Below, piece by piece: positions 43,578-52,530 of a stretch of 64,000 bases of DNA (within the stretch, counting starts at the first letter, position 1; each line of letters opens with the position of its first letter). A model generated the notes under the pieces. It did no database searches, had not been told where the DNA came from, and worked only from the letters and a program-made list of their open reading frames with translations. The position numbers and the translations under genes are program-made. This stretch comes from Actinomycetota bacterium (GTDB taxonomy: Bacteria > Actinomycetota > Acidimicrobiia > Acidimicrobiales > Ilumatobacteraceae): positions 1 to 64,000 of the forward strand of contig WLHL01000004.1 in assembly GCA_009702755.1 (NCBI GenBank), written 5' to 3'.

Positions 43578-45578
43578 CTATGGACAACCGTATGGATGGC
43601 AGCCGCCACCACCGGTATAGCGACCAGATGCAGTGAATCCTGCTGGCACTGATTCAACGTTGTAATTGACTGTGTAATCGCCGTATTGGTAACCAGTATC
43701 GGGTCCAAAATTGAAGTAGTAGGTATCACCTGGGAATCGCGTGAGATACCCACGCCAGCCTCTTTGAGTTCCATTGTTGCAATTGAAACCTTGAGCGCCA
43801 TAACCGTTCAAGACAAAGACGCAATTCAGTGCCGCAGTCGTTGTCGTTGTACTCGACGTCGAAGTACTTGAAGTCGTTGATGATGACGGAGTACTCACCG
43901 ATGTAGATGGTGACGAGGATCCCGGTGACGCTGGAGACGATGAAGAAGTAGTCGAAGAGCCAGGCGTGACAGCTGGGCTAGTTGAACTGTCGGTACTACC
44001 AGAGGCGCCTGCAGCAATTGTCATCTCAGACTTCTTAATTGTCGTGGTTGTGGTTGTCGTCGTTGTAGTGACAGGAGGTGCGGTGACAGGCGTAGTCGGA
44101 ACTGCTGCAACAGCCTCTACATATGCAGTGTTGGAGAGGCTGCGTACCTCTGCAGCGGACAAGCCTGGCTTCACTGCTTCTGGGATGAGCTCCGCCACTA
44201 CCGGCGCAACCACGGTGACAAGATCAGTGCTTTTCTCAATGGTTGGTGTGCTTGTTCCGTTATCCGTTACCACCACTTGAGGATTTGCTTCGTTCACGAT
44301 GACAGGAGTTGATGCACCCTCCACCGCAATCGACAATGCATTGTTCTCGATCGTGATTTGCGAGGAATTGGTATCGACTTGTGCGATGACATCATCAACG
44401 GCAACCTGAATGCTGGTGGAATTGTCATTCAGAGAAATTGAATTCTCTGTGAATGTAATGGGTGTTCTCTTCTTCTTGCCTGTTGTCACGATGCGCACGA
44501 CAGAGTTGCCGTTTGAAACATACGCCGATGCAGTATCCGGAAGAGTCAGTTCAAAATCTGTCTCATCAGTTGAAAGAACGAATTCAGGAATCTTCACGAC
44601 AGTGTCACACGTTGCCGTGCGAACAGCCTTCGATTCCACATCGGAAACAGTTTCTGTGCTTGATGGTGAGTAGGTGCCGCTTTTTGTTGTGACAGACCAG
44701 TCGGAGGACGTTGATCGAATCAGCAGAACCGATTTGGTGACTTTGGTTCCATCGCCGCAGAACGGACACGTGCCTGCTGTACGCGCTGAAATCGGAGTGA
44801 TGTCAAGATCGCCAGCTTTTCCAGTCCATGCACACTCATCATCTTGAGGATTAGTGCTTGAGAACGAAAAGAACCATTCATCAGTTTTCAGATCGATCAC
44901 GACATATCGCTCCATGCCAGGCCAATTGCTGTCATACACCTTGATGACTGCCAAATCTTTGCTTGGGAATTCAAGTGCATAAGGCAAGACAGCATGACCA
45001 CCAGTGGGTGTGTACACACCCAAGGTGTACTGCGTGCCACCCGACTCAAAGGACTTGTGGAGCTCATTCAGAATTTCAACAAGAGATTTCTTTGCCCACG
45101 CATTTGTTGTGTCTTGTACTTCAGGAAGAAACTGTGTTGCAAAGGCCCTCATGATTCCGTGAGTCACCTCGCCTTCATTCGGCAACTGAACAGTCGGCGG
45201 AGTCTGCTTTGTGTCGAAGCGTGCTGAAGCTTGAACAACTAATCCTTCACAGTGTCCGGACTGACGCGCATCGTTGACCATCTGTGCCCATGCAGCAGCT
45301 TGCGCAGTGGGCGAACAGTTCTCCTCTTTGCCCGACGCACAGGCCCGATCTCCAAACATGGTGTAGAGATCAGATGCATTGAAAACTTCTGCTGTTGCTC
45401 CGGCACCAAAGTTGGCAAACGCGAAACCGTTGCTCTTCGGTGCAAGACCCGTATCAATTTTCTTTGCGCTCAGAGGAACAGACCCGCCCCCGCCACACGA
45501 TGACACGATTCCTGCAAGCACCACTGCGGTGATTGCTGCTAATCGAGTTGTGCGGCGAAGGGGGGATCTAGACCTCAT
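43578..45578 (-). CDS. large cell-surface lipoprotein of unknown function
   Basis: I do not recognise this 666-residue protein. A signal sequence with lipobox IVSSCGGGG (Cys near residue 28) opens it. The next 200 residues have a mixed alpha/beta look with CPFCGDGTK, a CxxC site. A beta-rich middle part follows. A long Thr/Ser/Pro linker (about 505-580) with TTTTTTTTT and SSST runs comes before a final domain of about 80 residues rich in Gly, Tyr and Cys (for example GYQYGDYTVNYNVE). The linker and compact end suggest an exposed stalked module. It lies nine bases after the gene ending at 45588, in one operon. Confidence 0.7.
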   Translation of the reverse strand: MRSRSPLRRTTRLAAITAVVLAGIVSSCGGGGSVPLSAKKIDTGLAPKSNGFAFANFGAGATAEVFNASDLYTMFGDRACASGKEENCSPTAQAAAWAQMVNDARQSGHCEGLVVQASARFDTKQTPPTVQLPNEGEVTHGIMRAFATQFLPEVQDTTNAWAKKSLVEILNELHKSFESGGTQYTLGVYTPTGGHAVLPYALEFPSKDLAVIKVYDSNWPGMERYVVIDLKTDEWFFSFSSTNPQDDECAWTGKAGDLDITPISARTAGTCPFCGDGTKVTKSVLLIRSTSSDWSVTTKSGTYSPSSTETVSDVESKAVRTATCDTVVKIPEFVLSTDETDFELTLPDTASAYVSNGNSVVRIVTTGKKKRTPITFTENSISLNDNSTSIQVAVDDVIAQVDTNSSQITIENNALSIAVEGASTPVIVNEANPQVVVTDNGTSTPTIEKSTDLVTVVAPVVAELIPEAVKPGLSAAEVRSLSNTAYVEAVAAVPTTPVTAPPVTTTTTTTTTTIKKSEMTIAAGASGSTDSSTSPAVTPGSSTTSSSSPASPGSSSPSTSVSTPSSSTTSSTSTSSTTTTTAALNCVFVLNGYGAQGFNCNNGTQRGWRGYLTRFPGDTYYFNFGPDTGYQYGDYTVNYNVESVPAGFTASGRYTGGGGCHPYGCP

Positions 45579-45587
45579 TTGGTTGTC

Positions 45588-46979
45588 TTACTTCTTCTTA
45601 CGACGAAGTTGGAAGGCAGCACCGGCAGCACCTAAGACGACGACCGCACCCAAGATCACCCAGATGGTGTTTGAAGATGATTCATCGTCAGATGACGTCG
45701 ATGCTGAGGTTCCTTCATCTGGAATTTCGTCCGCTGATGTTGGTGCAACAGTGGAAGAACTTGTTGTCGTTGAAGCCTCAGCTTCGCCTTCGCGAACAAT
45801 GGCTTTTTCAACTACCAGTTCCTTGTTATCTGTTCCAATTACTCGAGTTTTCACAGTTTTGGCAGAAGCAGGAATAACTAGCTTCGTGTTCTTTGAGCCG
45901 GAAACAGTGATCCAAGTCTTTCCGTCAAATGACACTTCCATGTTGCTGATCTTGTCCGAGTCCACAGTTGGGAAGAATCCCCTAAGTGTTTCTGGAGTGA
46001 TATTGATACTCGTCTCGCCGGAAGGAAGCTTGACTGTTTCGCTGATCGGATCGAGAACTTGAGTCACGATGACCTCTTCCGGAGAAGCGATAGTTGTTGG
46101 CGGCGCTACAGGAGCTTGCGTTGTTGATGTTGGTGCTTCAGTTGTTGACGTTGATGAGTCTGCAGGAGCAGCGGTTGGCACAAAAGAGGCAACTACTGAA
46201 GCAACGTTCTCTGTACCAGTTGTAAATGAACGCATTGGTCGCAAGAGGTAGTTCGCCCATGATCCGCCAGCAAATGTTGCAACGTATCCCTGACGCGAAG
46301 TTGAAGGAATTTCAACAAGATAAAACGGCCAGTTCGCGCGTGTTCCTGATGTCCAGTAGTAGTTGTAGTTTCCACCTGGCGTGATGCCAATTGCGTTTGT
46401 CAGATTTCGGTCGATGAGGATGTGTCGCATCTCCCATTCGTTGCCAAGAATCCAGTCCGCTGCGGGTGTTGATTTCTCATTGAAAGTTTTCAGCGTCGCA
46501 GGAATGTTGGCTTGGGAGACATTCGGGTCAACCCCACTACCCGACCAACCAGGCATCGCGACTTCGAAATAGACGGGCTGAGCGCCATTCGTATCAATGC
46601 GATAGATGATTCCGTCTCGTGAACCATTTGGCTTTACCTTGTCAATGCCGACGACGTTTCCTGAAGCATCAAAAGTTTTGATTGTTCGTGTTGTGCCTCC
46701 GATGAGTGGAAGATCGATGACGCCATCACTGATTTGTGTCCGTTGGCCTTCGCTTCCATCCAGGGCTATAAGTGCCCACTCTGTTGCAGCAGCACAGGTC
46801 GGAACCTTCAGAATGTTCTCTGGGGCCAAACTTGACTTCGCTGCGTCAAGGCATGCGACGGGGTCGAGGGCGCTGTTGCGATTACGGCTGGAATCTGAGT
46901 CTCCTCCGCACGCTGCCAATGTGCCCACCAAGAGGGCGGCTGCGCTCAAGGACACTGCTTTTGATAGTGACTTCTTCAT
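45588..46979 (-). CDS. cell-surface lipoprotein with C-terminal membrane anchor
   Basis: I do not recognise the family of this 463-residue protein. A lipobox GTLAACGG lies near residue 25. A middle domain has EWEMRHILIDRNLTNAIG and ANWPFYLVEIPS. A Thr/Ser-rich linker sits near residue 270, and a beta-rich domain follows. It ends with a helix (IWVILGAVVVLGAAGAAF) and a basic QLRRKKK. The C-terminus looks like a sorting tail, but no LPxTG motif precedes it. ATG 46979 is chosen for its AGGAG ribosome-binding site and compact signal peptide. Confidence 0.68.
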   Translation of the reverse strand: MKKSLSKAVSLSAAALLVGTLAACGGDSDSSRNRNSALDPVACLDAAKSSLAPENILKVPTCAAATEWALIALDGSEGQRTQISDGVIDLPLIGGTTRTIKTFDASGNVVGIDKVKPNGSRDGIIYRIDTNGAQPVYFEVAMPGWSGSGVDPNVSQANIPATLKTFNEKSTPAADWILGNEWEMRHILIDRNLTNAIGITPGGNYNYYWTSGTRANWPFYLVEIPSTSRQGYVATFAGGSWANYLLRPMRSFTTGTENVASVVASFVPTAAPADSSTSTTEAPTSTTQAPVAPPTTIASPEEVIVTQVLDPISETVKLPSGETSINITPETLRGFFPTVDSDKISNMEVSFDGKTWITVSGSKNTKLVIPASAKTVKTRVIGTDNKELVVEKAIVREGEAEASTTTSSSTVAPTSADEIPDEGTSASTSSDDESSSNTIWVILGAVVVLGAAGAAFQLRRKKK

Positions 46980-46987
46980 ATCTACTC

Positions 46988-47003
46988 CTGAATTTGAATT
47001 CAG
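46988..47003. promoter_or_regulatory. palindrome CTGAATT-TG-AATTCAG upstream of the surface-protein operon
   Basis: Seven-base perfect arms lie 9-24 bases before ATG 46979, between a -10-like TATGAT (47014-47009, minus) and the ribosome-binding site. A repressor bound here or an mRNA hairpin would block expression. Confidence 0.4.
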
Positions 47004-47056
47004 TTTCAATCATAGGGGATTTTTGTCCCTCACTGAACGACCACTCACCCCCCTAT

Positions 47057-47062
47057 TAGGGT
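47057..47062 (+). promoter_or_regulatory. -10 element TAGGGT, leaderless start
   Basis: TAGGGT is followed by six bases (CAGCAC) and GTG 47069. Confidence 0.5.
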
Positions 47063-47068
47063 CAGCAC

Positions 47069-48439
47069 GTGGCCAAATTGAAGCTCGTTCATCGTTGTTC
47101 CGATTGCGGAACCTCTTTCCCTAAATGGTCCGGCCGCTGTTTGTCTTGTGGCGCTTGGAACTCCCTGGTGGAGGACGTCGAAGGGCCCGATGAATCCCAC
47201 GCCACTCTGGCGGCAGGCCTTGCTCTTGTCCCTCCAGGTGAAGCCACCCCTATCGGTGACGTCAGTTCACACGAAAGCGACCCAGTACCCACCGGCATTG
47301 GTGAACTCGATCGCGTGTTGGGCGGCGGCTTAGTTCCAGGTTCAGTCACCTTGTTGGGTGGAGAACCTGGCATCGGCAAGAGCACCTTGTTGTTGCAGTT
47401 ACTTGCAGGTGCGACTGGGCCCACTTTGTATGTGACCGCAGAAGAAAGTGCACAACAAGTTCGTCTTCGCGCTGATCGTCTCGGTGCAGTGAGTCCTCAA
47501 TTGTGGTTGTTGCCAGAAATGTCAATGCCCAACATCATTGCGGCCATCGACAAAATTTCTCCTGCGCTTGTCGTCGTTGACTCCATTCAAACTGTTGTTG
47601 ATCCAGAGCTCGGCTCTGCGCCCGGTTCAGTAGTGCAAGTACGTGGTTGCGCACACCGTCTCGTGCAAGAAGCCAAGCGCCGCAATGTCAGCATTGTGAT
47701 TGTTGGTCATGTCACAAAAGAAGGCGGTCTTGCTGGTCCGCGCGTGCTGGAACATGTTGTTGACACTGTGTTGTCATTTGAGGGTGAACGTCATCACGCA
47801 TTGCGATTGTTGCGTGCATCAAAGCATCGCTTCGGACCAAACAATGAACTTGGTTTGTTCGAGATGACAGAGACAGGTTTGCAAGGTGTTCCCGATGCAA
47901 GTTCTTTGTTCCTCACTGATCGTCGCACTGGTGTTCCTGGTTCTGTTGTTGTACCAACAATTGAAGGCCAACGTCCGCTGCTGGTGGAACTGCAAACTCT
48001 TACGAACCCGGTGAACTCTGCAGCACCTGCTCGACGCAGTGCACAAGGTGTCGATCAAGGTCGACTCTCCATGTTGCTCGCAGTGCTCGAACGTCGCGCG
48101 CGCGTCAGCCTTGCTGCACACGAGGTGTATGCATCTGTTGTTGGCGGTGTGAAACTAAGCGAACCCGCCGCAGACCTCGGCTTGTGTCTTGCGCTTGTTT
48201 CGGCAATCACCAATGTTCCGCTTCCCGCAGATCTTGTGGTCATCGGTGAAGTAGGTCTTGCCGGCGAAGTGCGCCAGGTCGGCCACCTTGGTCAGCGTCT
48301 CAATGAAGCAGCCCGACTTGGGTTCAGCCAGGCAATCGTTCCCGCCAGTGCGCCCGACATCAATGTGGGGTGCACCATCCGACGAGCCAGCACGCTCAAC
48401 GAGGCCCTTGCCCTCGCTGGGCTCACCACCAACGGCTAA
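47069..48439 (+). CDS. radA: DNA repair protein RadA
   Basis: This 456-residue RecA-like protein promotes branch migration in homologous recombination. The N-terminal C4 zinc finger is CSDCGTSFPKWSGRCLSCG, Walker A is GGEPGIGKSTLLLQLL and Walker B is ALVVVDSIQTV. The RadA motif reads KHRFGPNNELGLFEM, with His where KNRFG is usual. The C-terminal Lon-like domain has LSEPAADLGLCLALVSA. The GTG start is preceded by a TAGGGT element at six bases. It is divergent from the surface-protein operon. Confidence 0.95.
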   Translation: MAKLKLVHRCSDCGTSFPKWSGRCLSCGAWNSLVEDVEGPDESHATLAAGLALVPPGEATPIGDVSSHESDPVPTGIGELDRVLGGGLVPGSVTLLGGEPGIGKSTLLLQLLAGATGPTLYVTAEESAQQVRLRADRLGAVSPQLWLLPEMSMPNIIAAIDKISPALVVVDSIQTVVDPELGSAPGSVVQVRGCAHRLVQEAKRRNVSIVIVGHVTKEGGLAGPRVLEHVVDTVLSFEGERHHALRLLRASKHRFGPNNELGLFEMTETGLQGVPDASSLFLTDRRTGVPGSVVVPTIEGQRPLLVELQTLTNPVNSAAPARRSAQGVDQGRLSMLLAVLERRARVSLAAHEVYASVVGGVKLSEPAADLGLCLALVSAITNVPLPADLVVIGEVGLAGEVRQVGHLGQRLNEAARLGFSQAIVPASAPDINVGCTIRRASTLNEALALAGLTTNG

Positions 48440-48516
48440 CGCCACCAAGCACCCACCTACCGCAACTGCCAGGTCACATAGGGCCAAACCCCAGTAGTTG
48501 CAGGCGAATATCTATT

Positions 48517-48531
48517 GTTAGAGTGTCTAAC
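48517..48531 (+). promoter_or_regulatory. inverted repeat GTTAGA-GTG-TCTAAC before the YeiH-type gene
   Basis: Six-base perfect arms with a three-base spacer end one base before the ATG at 48533. The repeat contains a -10-like TAGAGT (48519-48524) eight bases before the start, so a repressor here would cover the promoter. Confidence 0.4.
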
Positions 48532-48532
48532 T

Positions 48533-49558
48533 ATGTTGTCGCTACAGGGCTCCGCCACACAGGCTCGACTTCTTTCCCCTGGACTGGCACTTGCCGGTGT
48601 TGCCGTGGCGGCCGGATTTGCCGCCAACTCTCAGTTATCCAGCTTGTCGGCGCTCACCGTTGCCCTATTAATAGGTGCAGTGCTCGGCAACCTCGGACTG
48701 ATCCCCTCCATGGCCGATGCTGGCCTCAGGTTTGCTGCCCGACACCTTCTGCGCGCAGGCATTGTTCTCCTCGGTCTGCAGCTCTCGTTACGTGAAGTCG
48801 CACATCTCGGTGGCAAAGGTTTCGTCGCCGTCATTGCAGTTGTCATCATCACATTCTTCGGAACACAGTTCATCGCGCAGTGGCTTGGTGTGTCGCCGGG
48901 TCTCGGGCTGCTCACTGCAACTGGTTACTCCATCTGCGGAGTCTCTGCCATCAGCGCCATGACTGGCGCAGTGGATGGTGACGAAGAAGACGCAACCTAC
49001 GCCATCGCACTTGTCACCATGTTCGGCAGCATTTGCATTTTTGCATTACCGATTCTTGGACATCTCTTCGACATGGGCAATGTTCGCTTTGGTCTCTGGG
49101 CCGGATCATCAGTTCATGACGTTGCACAAGTGGTTGCAACATCTACTGCGTACTCAAGCGAATCACTCAAAGGTGCCGTCATCGTCAAGTTGTCACGCGT
49201 GATTCTTCTTGCACCTCTTGTTGCGTACTTCGCCTACCAACATCGCACTGCCAACAAGAAAATCTCTACAAACGGAGCAAAGGTCGTGAAGACATCTCCA
49301 CTCCCCTTGTTCATCATCTTGTTCCTCGCAATGGTGTGTGTGCGCACCACTGGCTACTTCTCCGACGATGCGCTGCATCAATTCAAAAACTTCGAGAAGA
49401 TCTTCCTCGCGATGGCCCTCGTTGGACTTGGCGCCGGGGTCAACATCAAGCGACTGCGCATTCTTGGCTCGCGCCCTCTTCTGCTTGGTTTGTTCTCGTG
49501 GTTGCTGGTGATGGGTACATCGCTCGCAACCATCCGTCTTATCCCACTCGACTTCTAA
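48533..49558 (+). CDS. YeiH-family putative sulfate exporter
   Basis: This 341-residue membrane protein has about ten helices and the family motifs LLIGAVLGNLG, RAGIVLLGLQLSL, TGYSICGVSAISA and SVHDVAQVVATSTAYS. The family is annotated as sulfate/sulfite exporters; direct evidence for the substrate is limited. It lies just upstream of an SsuD-like monooxygenase, which would release sulfite, so the context supports export of surplus sulfite or sulfate. ATG 48533 is chosen over a TTG six codons earlier. Confidence 0.85.
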   Translation: MLSLQGSATQARLLSPGLALAGVAVAAGFAANSQLSSLSALTVALLIGAVLGNLGLIPSMADAGLRFAARHLLRAGIVLLGLQLSLREVAHLGGKGFVAVIAVVIITFFGTQFIAQWLGVSPGLGLLTATGYSICGVSAISAMTGAVDGDEEDATYAIALVTMFGSICIFALPILGHLFDMGNVRFGLWAGSSVHDVAQVVATSTAYSSESLKGAVIVKLSRVILLAPLVAYFAYQHRTANKKISTNGAKVVKTSPLPLFIILFLAMVCVRTTGYFSDDALHQFKNFEKIFLAMALVGLGAGVNIKRLRILGSRPLLLGLFSWLLVMGTSLATIRLIPLDF

Positions 49559-49582
49559 AGATCTACAACAAAGGAAAACACA

Positions 49583-50689
49583 ATGATTGAAATGAATTGG
49601 TTCCTCCCCACCGGTGGTGACTCACGCGATGTTCTCCCTGACGAGAACTCGATTAACCGTGCGCCCAGTCACGAATACCTTGCTCAGGTAGCACGGGCCT
49701 GTGAAGACCTAGGTTTTGAAGCTCTTCTCACACCATGTGGCACAGGCTGTGAAGATGCATGGCTTGCAACGTCATCCATCATTCCGCTCACCAAGCGCAT
49801 CAAGTTTCTTGTTGCATTCCGTCCAGCACTGATTACGCCAACTCTTGCTGCGCAGATGGCCAGCACCATGCAGCGCATGTCAAATGGTCGTTGCTTGGTC
49901 AACATCGTCACGGGTGCCGAACAGGCAGAACTTGAGCGATTCGGCATCACCGAAGACAAAGAAACTCGATACGAGCGCACGGGCGAATTCATCCAGGTGA
50001 TGCGCGGTGCATGGTCGGGCGAACCGTTCACATTCAAAGGCAAGTTCTTTAATGTCAAAGAGGCAACCACGCGTGAAGTTCCGAACCCTGTACCGGCAAT
50101 CTATTTTGGTGGTGCAAGTGAATCCGCAGAAAAGGTTGCAGCCGAAAACGTCGACCTCTATCTCTCATGGGGCGAAACACCGGAGGCAATCAAAGAGCGT
50201 CACGAGCGTGTTGCTGCACGTGCTGCAGAACATGGTCGCACCATGCGTTTCGGTATTCGCTTCCACACCATTGCTCGCCCCACTAGTGAAGAAGCGTGGG
50301 CAGTTGCCGATGGCATCTTGAACTCCATGGCACCCGATGCAATCGAAAAGGCTCGTGCAGATTTCCTCAGCACTCAATCAGTCGGTCAGCGCCGCCAGTT
50401 TGACCTGCACGGTGGCGATGTCAACAAGTTAGAGATTCACCCCAACGTGTGGGCCGGCATCGGTCTCGTGCGTGGCGGTGTGGGCACTGCGCTCGTGGGA
50501 AGTTACGAAGAAGTCGCTGATCGCATTGTGGAATATCACAATCTCGGAATTGATGCCTTCATCATGTCGGGCTACCCGCATCTTGAAGAGGCCTATTGGT
50601 TCGGTGAAGGCGTGATGCCCATCTTGCGTCAGCGCGGCTACTTGCCTGCGCTTGAGGGTGGACCTACGAAGGTCTTCTCATTCCGATGA
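49583..50689 (+). CDS. SsuD-like FMN-dependent alkanesulfonate monooxygenase
   Basis: This 368-residue luciferase-like monooxygenase has the SsuD-type opening MNWFLPTGGDSRDV, the segment FLVAFRPALITPTLAAQMAS, the flavin/phosphate region LVNIVTGAEQAELERFGI and IYFGGASESAEKVAAENVD. SsuD enzymes use FMNH2 and oxygen to cleave the C-S bond of alkanesulfonates, giving an aldehyde and sulfite. AAAGGAAA precedes the ATG. Neither the NADPH:FMN reductase (SsuE) nor the SsuABC transporter is encoded next to it. It overlaps the amidotransferase gene by four bases. Confidence 0.88.
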   Translation: MIEMNWFLPTGGDSRDVLPDENSINRAPSHEYLAQVARACEDLGFEALLTPCGTGCEDAWLATSSIIPLTKRIKFLVAFRPALITPTLAAQMASTMQRMSNGRCLVNIVTGAEQAELERFGITEDKETRYERTGEFIQVMRGAWSGEPFTFKGKFFNVKEATTREVPNPVPAIYFGGASESAEKVAAENVDLYLSWGETPEAIKERHERVAARAAEHGRTMRFGIRFHTIARPTSEEAWAVADGILNSMAPDAIEKARADFLSTQSVGQRRQFDLHGGDVNKLEIHPNVWAGIGLVRGGVGTALVGSYEEVADRIVEYHNLGIDAFIMSGYPHLEEAYWFGEGVMPILRQRGYLPALEGGPTKVFSFR

Positions 50690-51384
50690 AAAAGATTGGT
50701 CTTCTTCTGGTCGGCCATATTGATGCCGGCAGTCTCCACGTTGGTGGTGATTATCCCGAGTTGTATGCCGACATTCTTGGTCCACAAGGAATTGAACTCA
50801 CCACGTATCGGTGCGATGAAGGTCAGATGCCTGATTCCTTGAATGAGCAAGACGGATGGATGTGTTCACCGAGTCGTCTGAGTGTGTACGACGACCATGC
50901 ATGGTTGCGCGATGTTGAGCAACTTCTGCGCGACATGGTGGCGAAGGAATCTCCATACGTTGGCATTTGCTTCGGTCATCAGCTCATGGGGCAAGCATTG
51001 GGCGCAACAGTTGCAAAGGCCGACTACGGCTGGGGCATTGGTGCAAAGCATTACGAAGTTGTTGCCCCACAGTCATGGATGGATTCATCAGATGACATCG
51101 TGTTGGCCGCCAGCCATCAAGATCAAGTGCAATCGCTCCCCGATGGTGCACGCCTTCTCGCGAAGTCTGACTACTGCCCTATCGGTGGCATGTTGATTGG
51201 TGACCGTGCGTGGACACTGCAAGTGCACCCAGAATTCTCACCAGCATTGGCGGACAGTTTGCTCGCAACGCGTCTTGCATTGTTTGGTGAAGAGAAAGCC
51301 AACGCAGCACGCGCAACACTGGCCGAGCCATTACAGCAACAACGAATTGCTAGATGGATCTCCAACTTCTTTCATCAGTTCTAA
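50686..51384 (+). CDS. class I glutamine amidotransferase-like protein
   Basis: This 232-residue GATase has the nucleophile Cys in YVGICFGHQLMGQALGA, and the His/Glu pair of the triad in LQVHPEFSPALADS. Such stand-alone proteins resemble the GMP synthase amidotransferase domain and act on diverse amino or glutamyl compounds. It lies between an SsuD-like gene (ATGA overlap) and a TetR gene (one-base overlap), so it belongs to the same operon; its link to sulfonates is not known. Confidence 0.87.
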   Translation: MKKIGLLLVGHIDAGSLHVGGDYPELYADILGPQGIELTTYRCDEGQMPDSLNEQDGWMCSPSRLSVYDDHAWLRDVEQLLRDMVAKESPYVGICFGHQLMGQALGATVAKADYGWGIGAKHYEVVAPQSWMDSSDDIVLAASHQDQVQSLPDGARLLAKSDYCPIGGMLIGDRAWTLQVHPEFSPALADSLLATRLALFGEEKANAARATLAEPLQQQRIARWISNFFHQF

Positions 51385-51956
51385 TGTCTGATATTCGTCA
51401 ACGTCTTTCCCGTGGAATTGTTGTGGAGATGGCTGCGGTAGTTGCCGATGCTGAAGGCATCGATGCCGTGACGCTGCAACGAATTGCGAATGACTCCGGC
51501 GTGAAACAACCTGCGCTCTACCGACATGTTTCAGGCATCGAAGAACTCCGCATGTTGTTATCACTGCGAGCGCGAGATGAACTCGTGCGCTATTTAGAAA
51601 CTGCTATCGGTGACTCGCACCGTGACGAAGCAGTGTTGTCCGCCGCGCGTGCATGGCAAAAGTTTGTTCGAGAACACCCAGGCTTGTACAGCGCTACAGA
51701 TCGTGTTCCTTCGGTGGGAGATCCAGATATCGAAGCGTCGTTATCACGCGTAGTTATCACATTGTCAAATGCTCTCGCTGGTTATCGACTCACTGATGAT
51801 GTACGTGCCCACTGTGCACGATCGCTTCGCAGTGCGCTTCATGGATTCTGTGTTCTTGAAAAAGATCACGGCCACCCAGAGCCACAAGCAATCGACGCGG
51901 GTCTCAACAATCTTGTTGAACTTTTCTGTCGCGGTATTGAGACTCTCGAGAGTTAG
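51384..51956 (+). CDS. TetR-family regulator
   Basis: This 190-residue regulator has the HTH segment AVTLQRIANDSGVKQPALYRHV and a C-terminal domain with ALHGFCVLEKDHG, like the TetR_C WHG group. It is the last gene of the SsuD-GATase operon and probably controls it. Its end overlaps the convergent gene at 51953 by four bases. Confidence 0.85.
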   Translation: MSDIRQRLSRGIVVEMAAVVADAEGIDAVTLQRIANDSGVKQPALYRHVSGIEELRMLLSLRARDELVRYLETAIGDSHRDEAVLSAARAWQKFVREHPGLYSATDRVPSVGDPDIEASLSRVVITLSNALAGYRLTDDVRAHCARSLRSALHGFCVLEKDHGHPEPQAIDAGLNNLVELFCRGIETLES

Positions 51957-52513
51957 CGGTACTCGTCAATTTTGTTTGTTTGCCACGTGACGGCGAACGA
52001 ACCAACAGCAAACAGAAGCGCCACTAGAAAGTTAATTCCCAACGGTGTGAACGACCGAGGAAACACATTGTCGCGTAAGAAGTGAACCGTAGGCAATGCC
52101 GTCACACCCGCTAGCAAAAGAACTATGCCCGTCTTGTCAACAACAGTGTCAGCATCTCCATCTTCGTGAAACACATAGTTGTGCCACACGCCTTCAATGC
52201 CTGGCACGACACGATGATCAGCTTTTTTACGGCGGGCGATAAAACGCCCTGCGACGAGACCCACGCTCGTTAATGGCCAACTCCACCAACCGGTGCTGCC
52301 ATTCCATTCACACACTCTGCCGTCGCGATCACCATCGAGATTGTGAATGTCTGAGCCGATTTTCTCAAACTCGTGCTGCGCGCGTTCACGTGTTCCAAAG
52401 TCAGGACAGTTCAGGTCGCTATTGCTTGCATTGGCAATACCGGGAAAACAGAAGACCCCCAGAATTACGGCAATACTCAGTTTTTTCGCAGCAGCTCTGA
52501 GACCGAAATTCAT
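51953..52513 (-). CDS. membrane protein with Excalibur-like calcium-binding motif
   Basis: This 186-residue protein has a signal peptide (LSIAVILGVFCFPGIANA), then SDLNCPDFGTRERAQHEFE and LDGDRDGRVCEW, which is the Cys...DxDxDGxxC pattern of Excalibur calcium-binding domains. Two or three TM helices follow (WPLTSVGLVAGRF, IVLLLAGVTALP, FLVALLFAVGSFAVTW). The mix of an outer calcium motif and TM helices is unusual. ATG 52513 is preferred; it lies 18 bases from the divergent SDR start. Confidence 0.75.
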   Translation of the reverse strand: MNFGLRAAAKKLSIAVILGVFCFPGIANASNSDLNCPDFGTRERAQHEFEKIGSDIHNLDGDRDGRVCEWNGSTGWWSWPLTSVGLVAGRFIARRKKADHRVVPGIEGVWHNYVFHEDGDADTVVDKTGIVLLLAGVTALPTVHFLRDNVFPRSFTPLGINFLVALLFAVGSFAVTWQTNKIDEYR

Positions 52514-52518
52514 ATGTC

Positions 52519-52524
52519 TATTCT
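52519..52524 (+). promoter_or_regulatory. -10 element TATTCT, leaderless start
   Basis: TATTCT is followed by six bases (TAGTCA) and ATG 52531. Confidence 0.5.
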
Positions 52525-52530
52525 TAGTCA

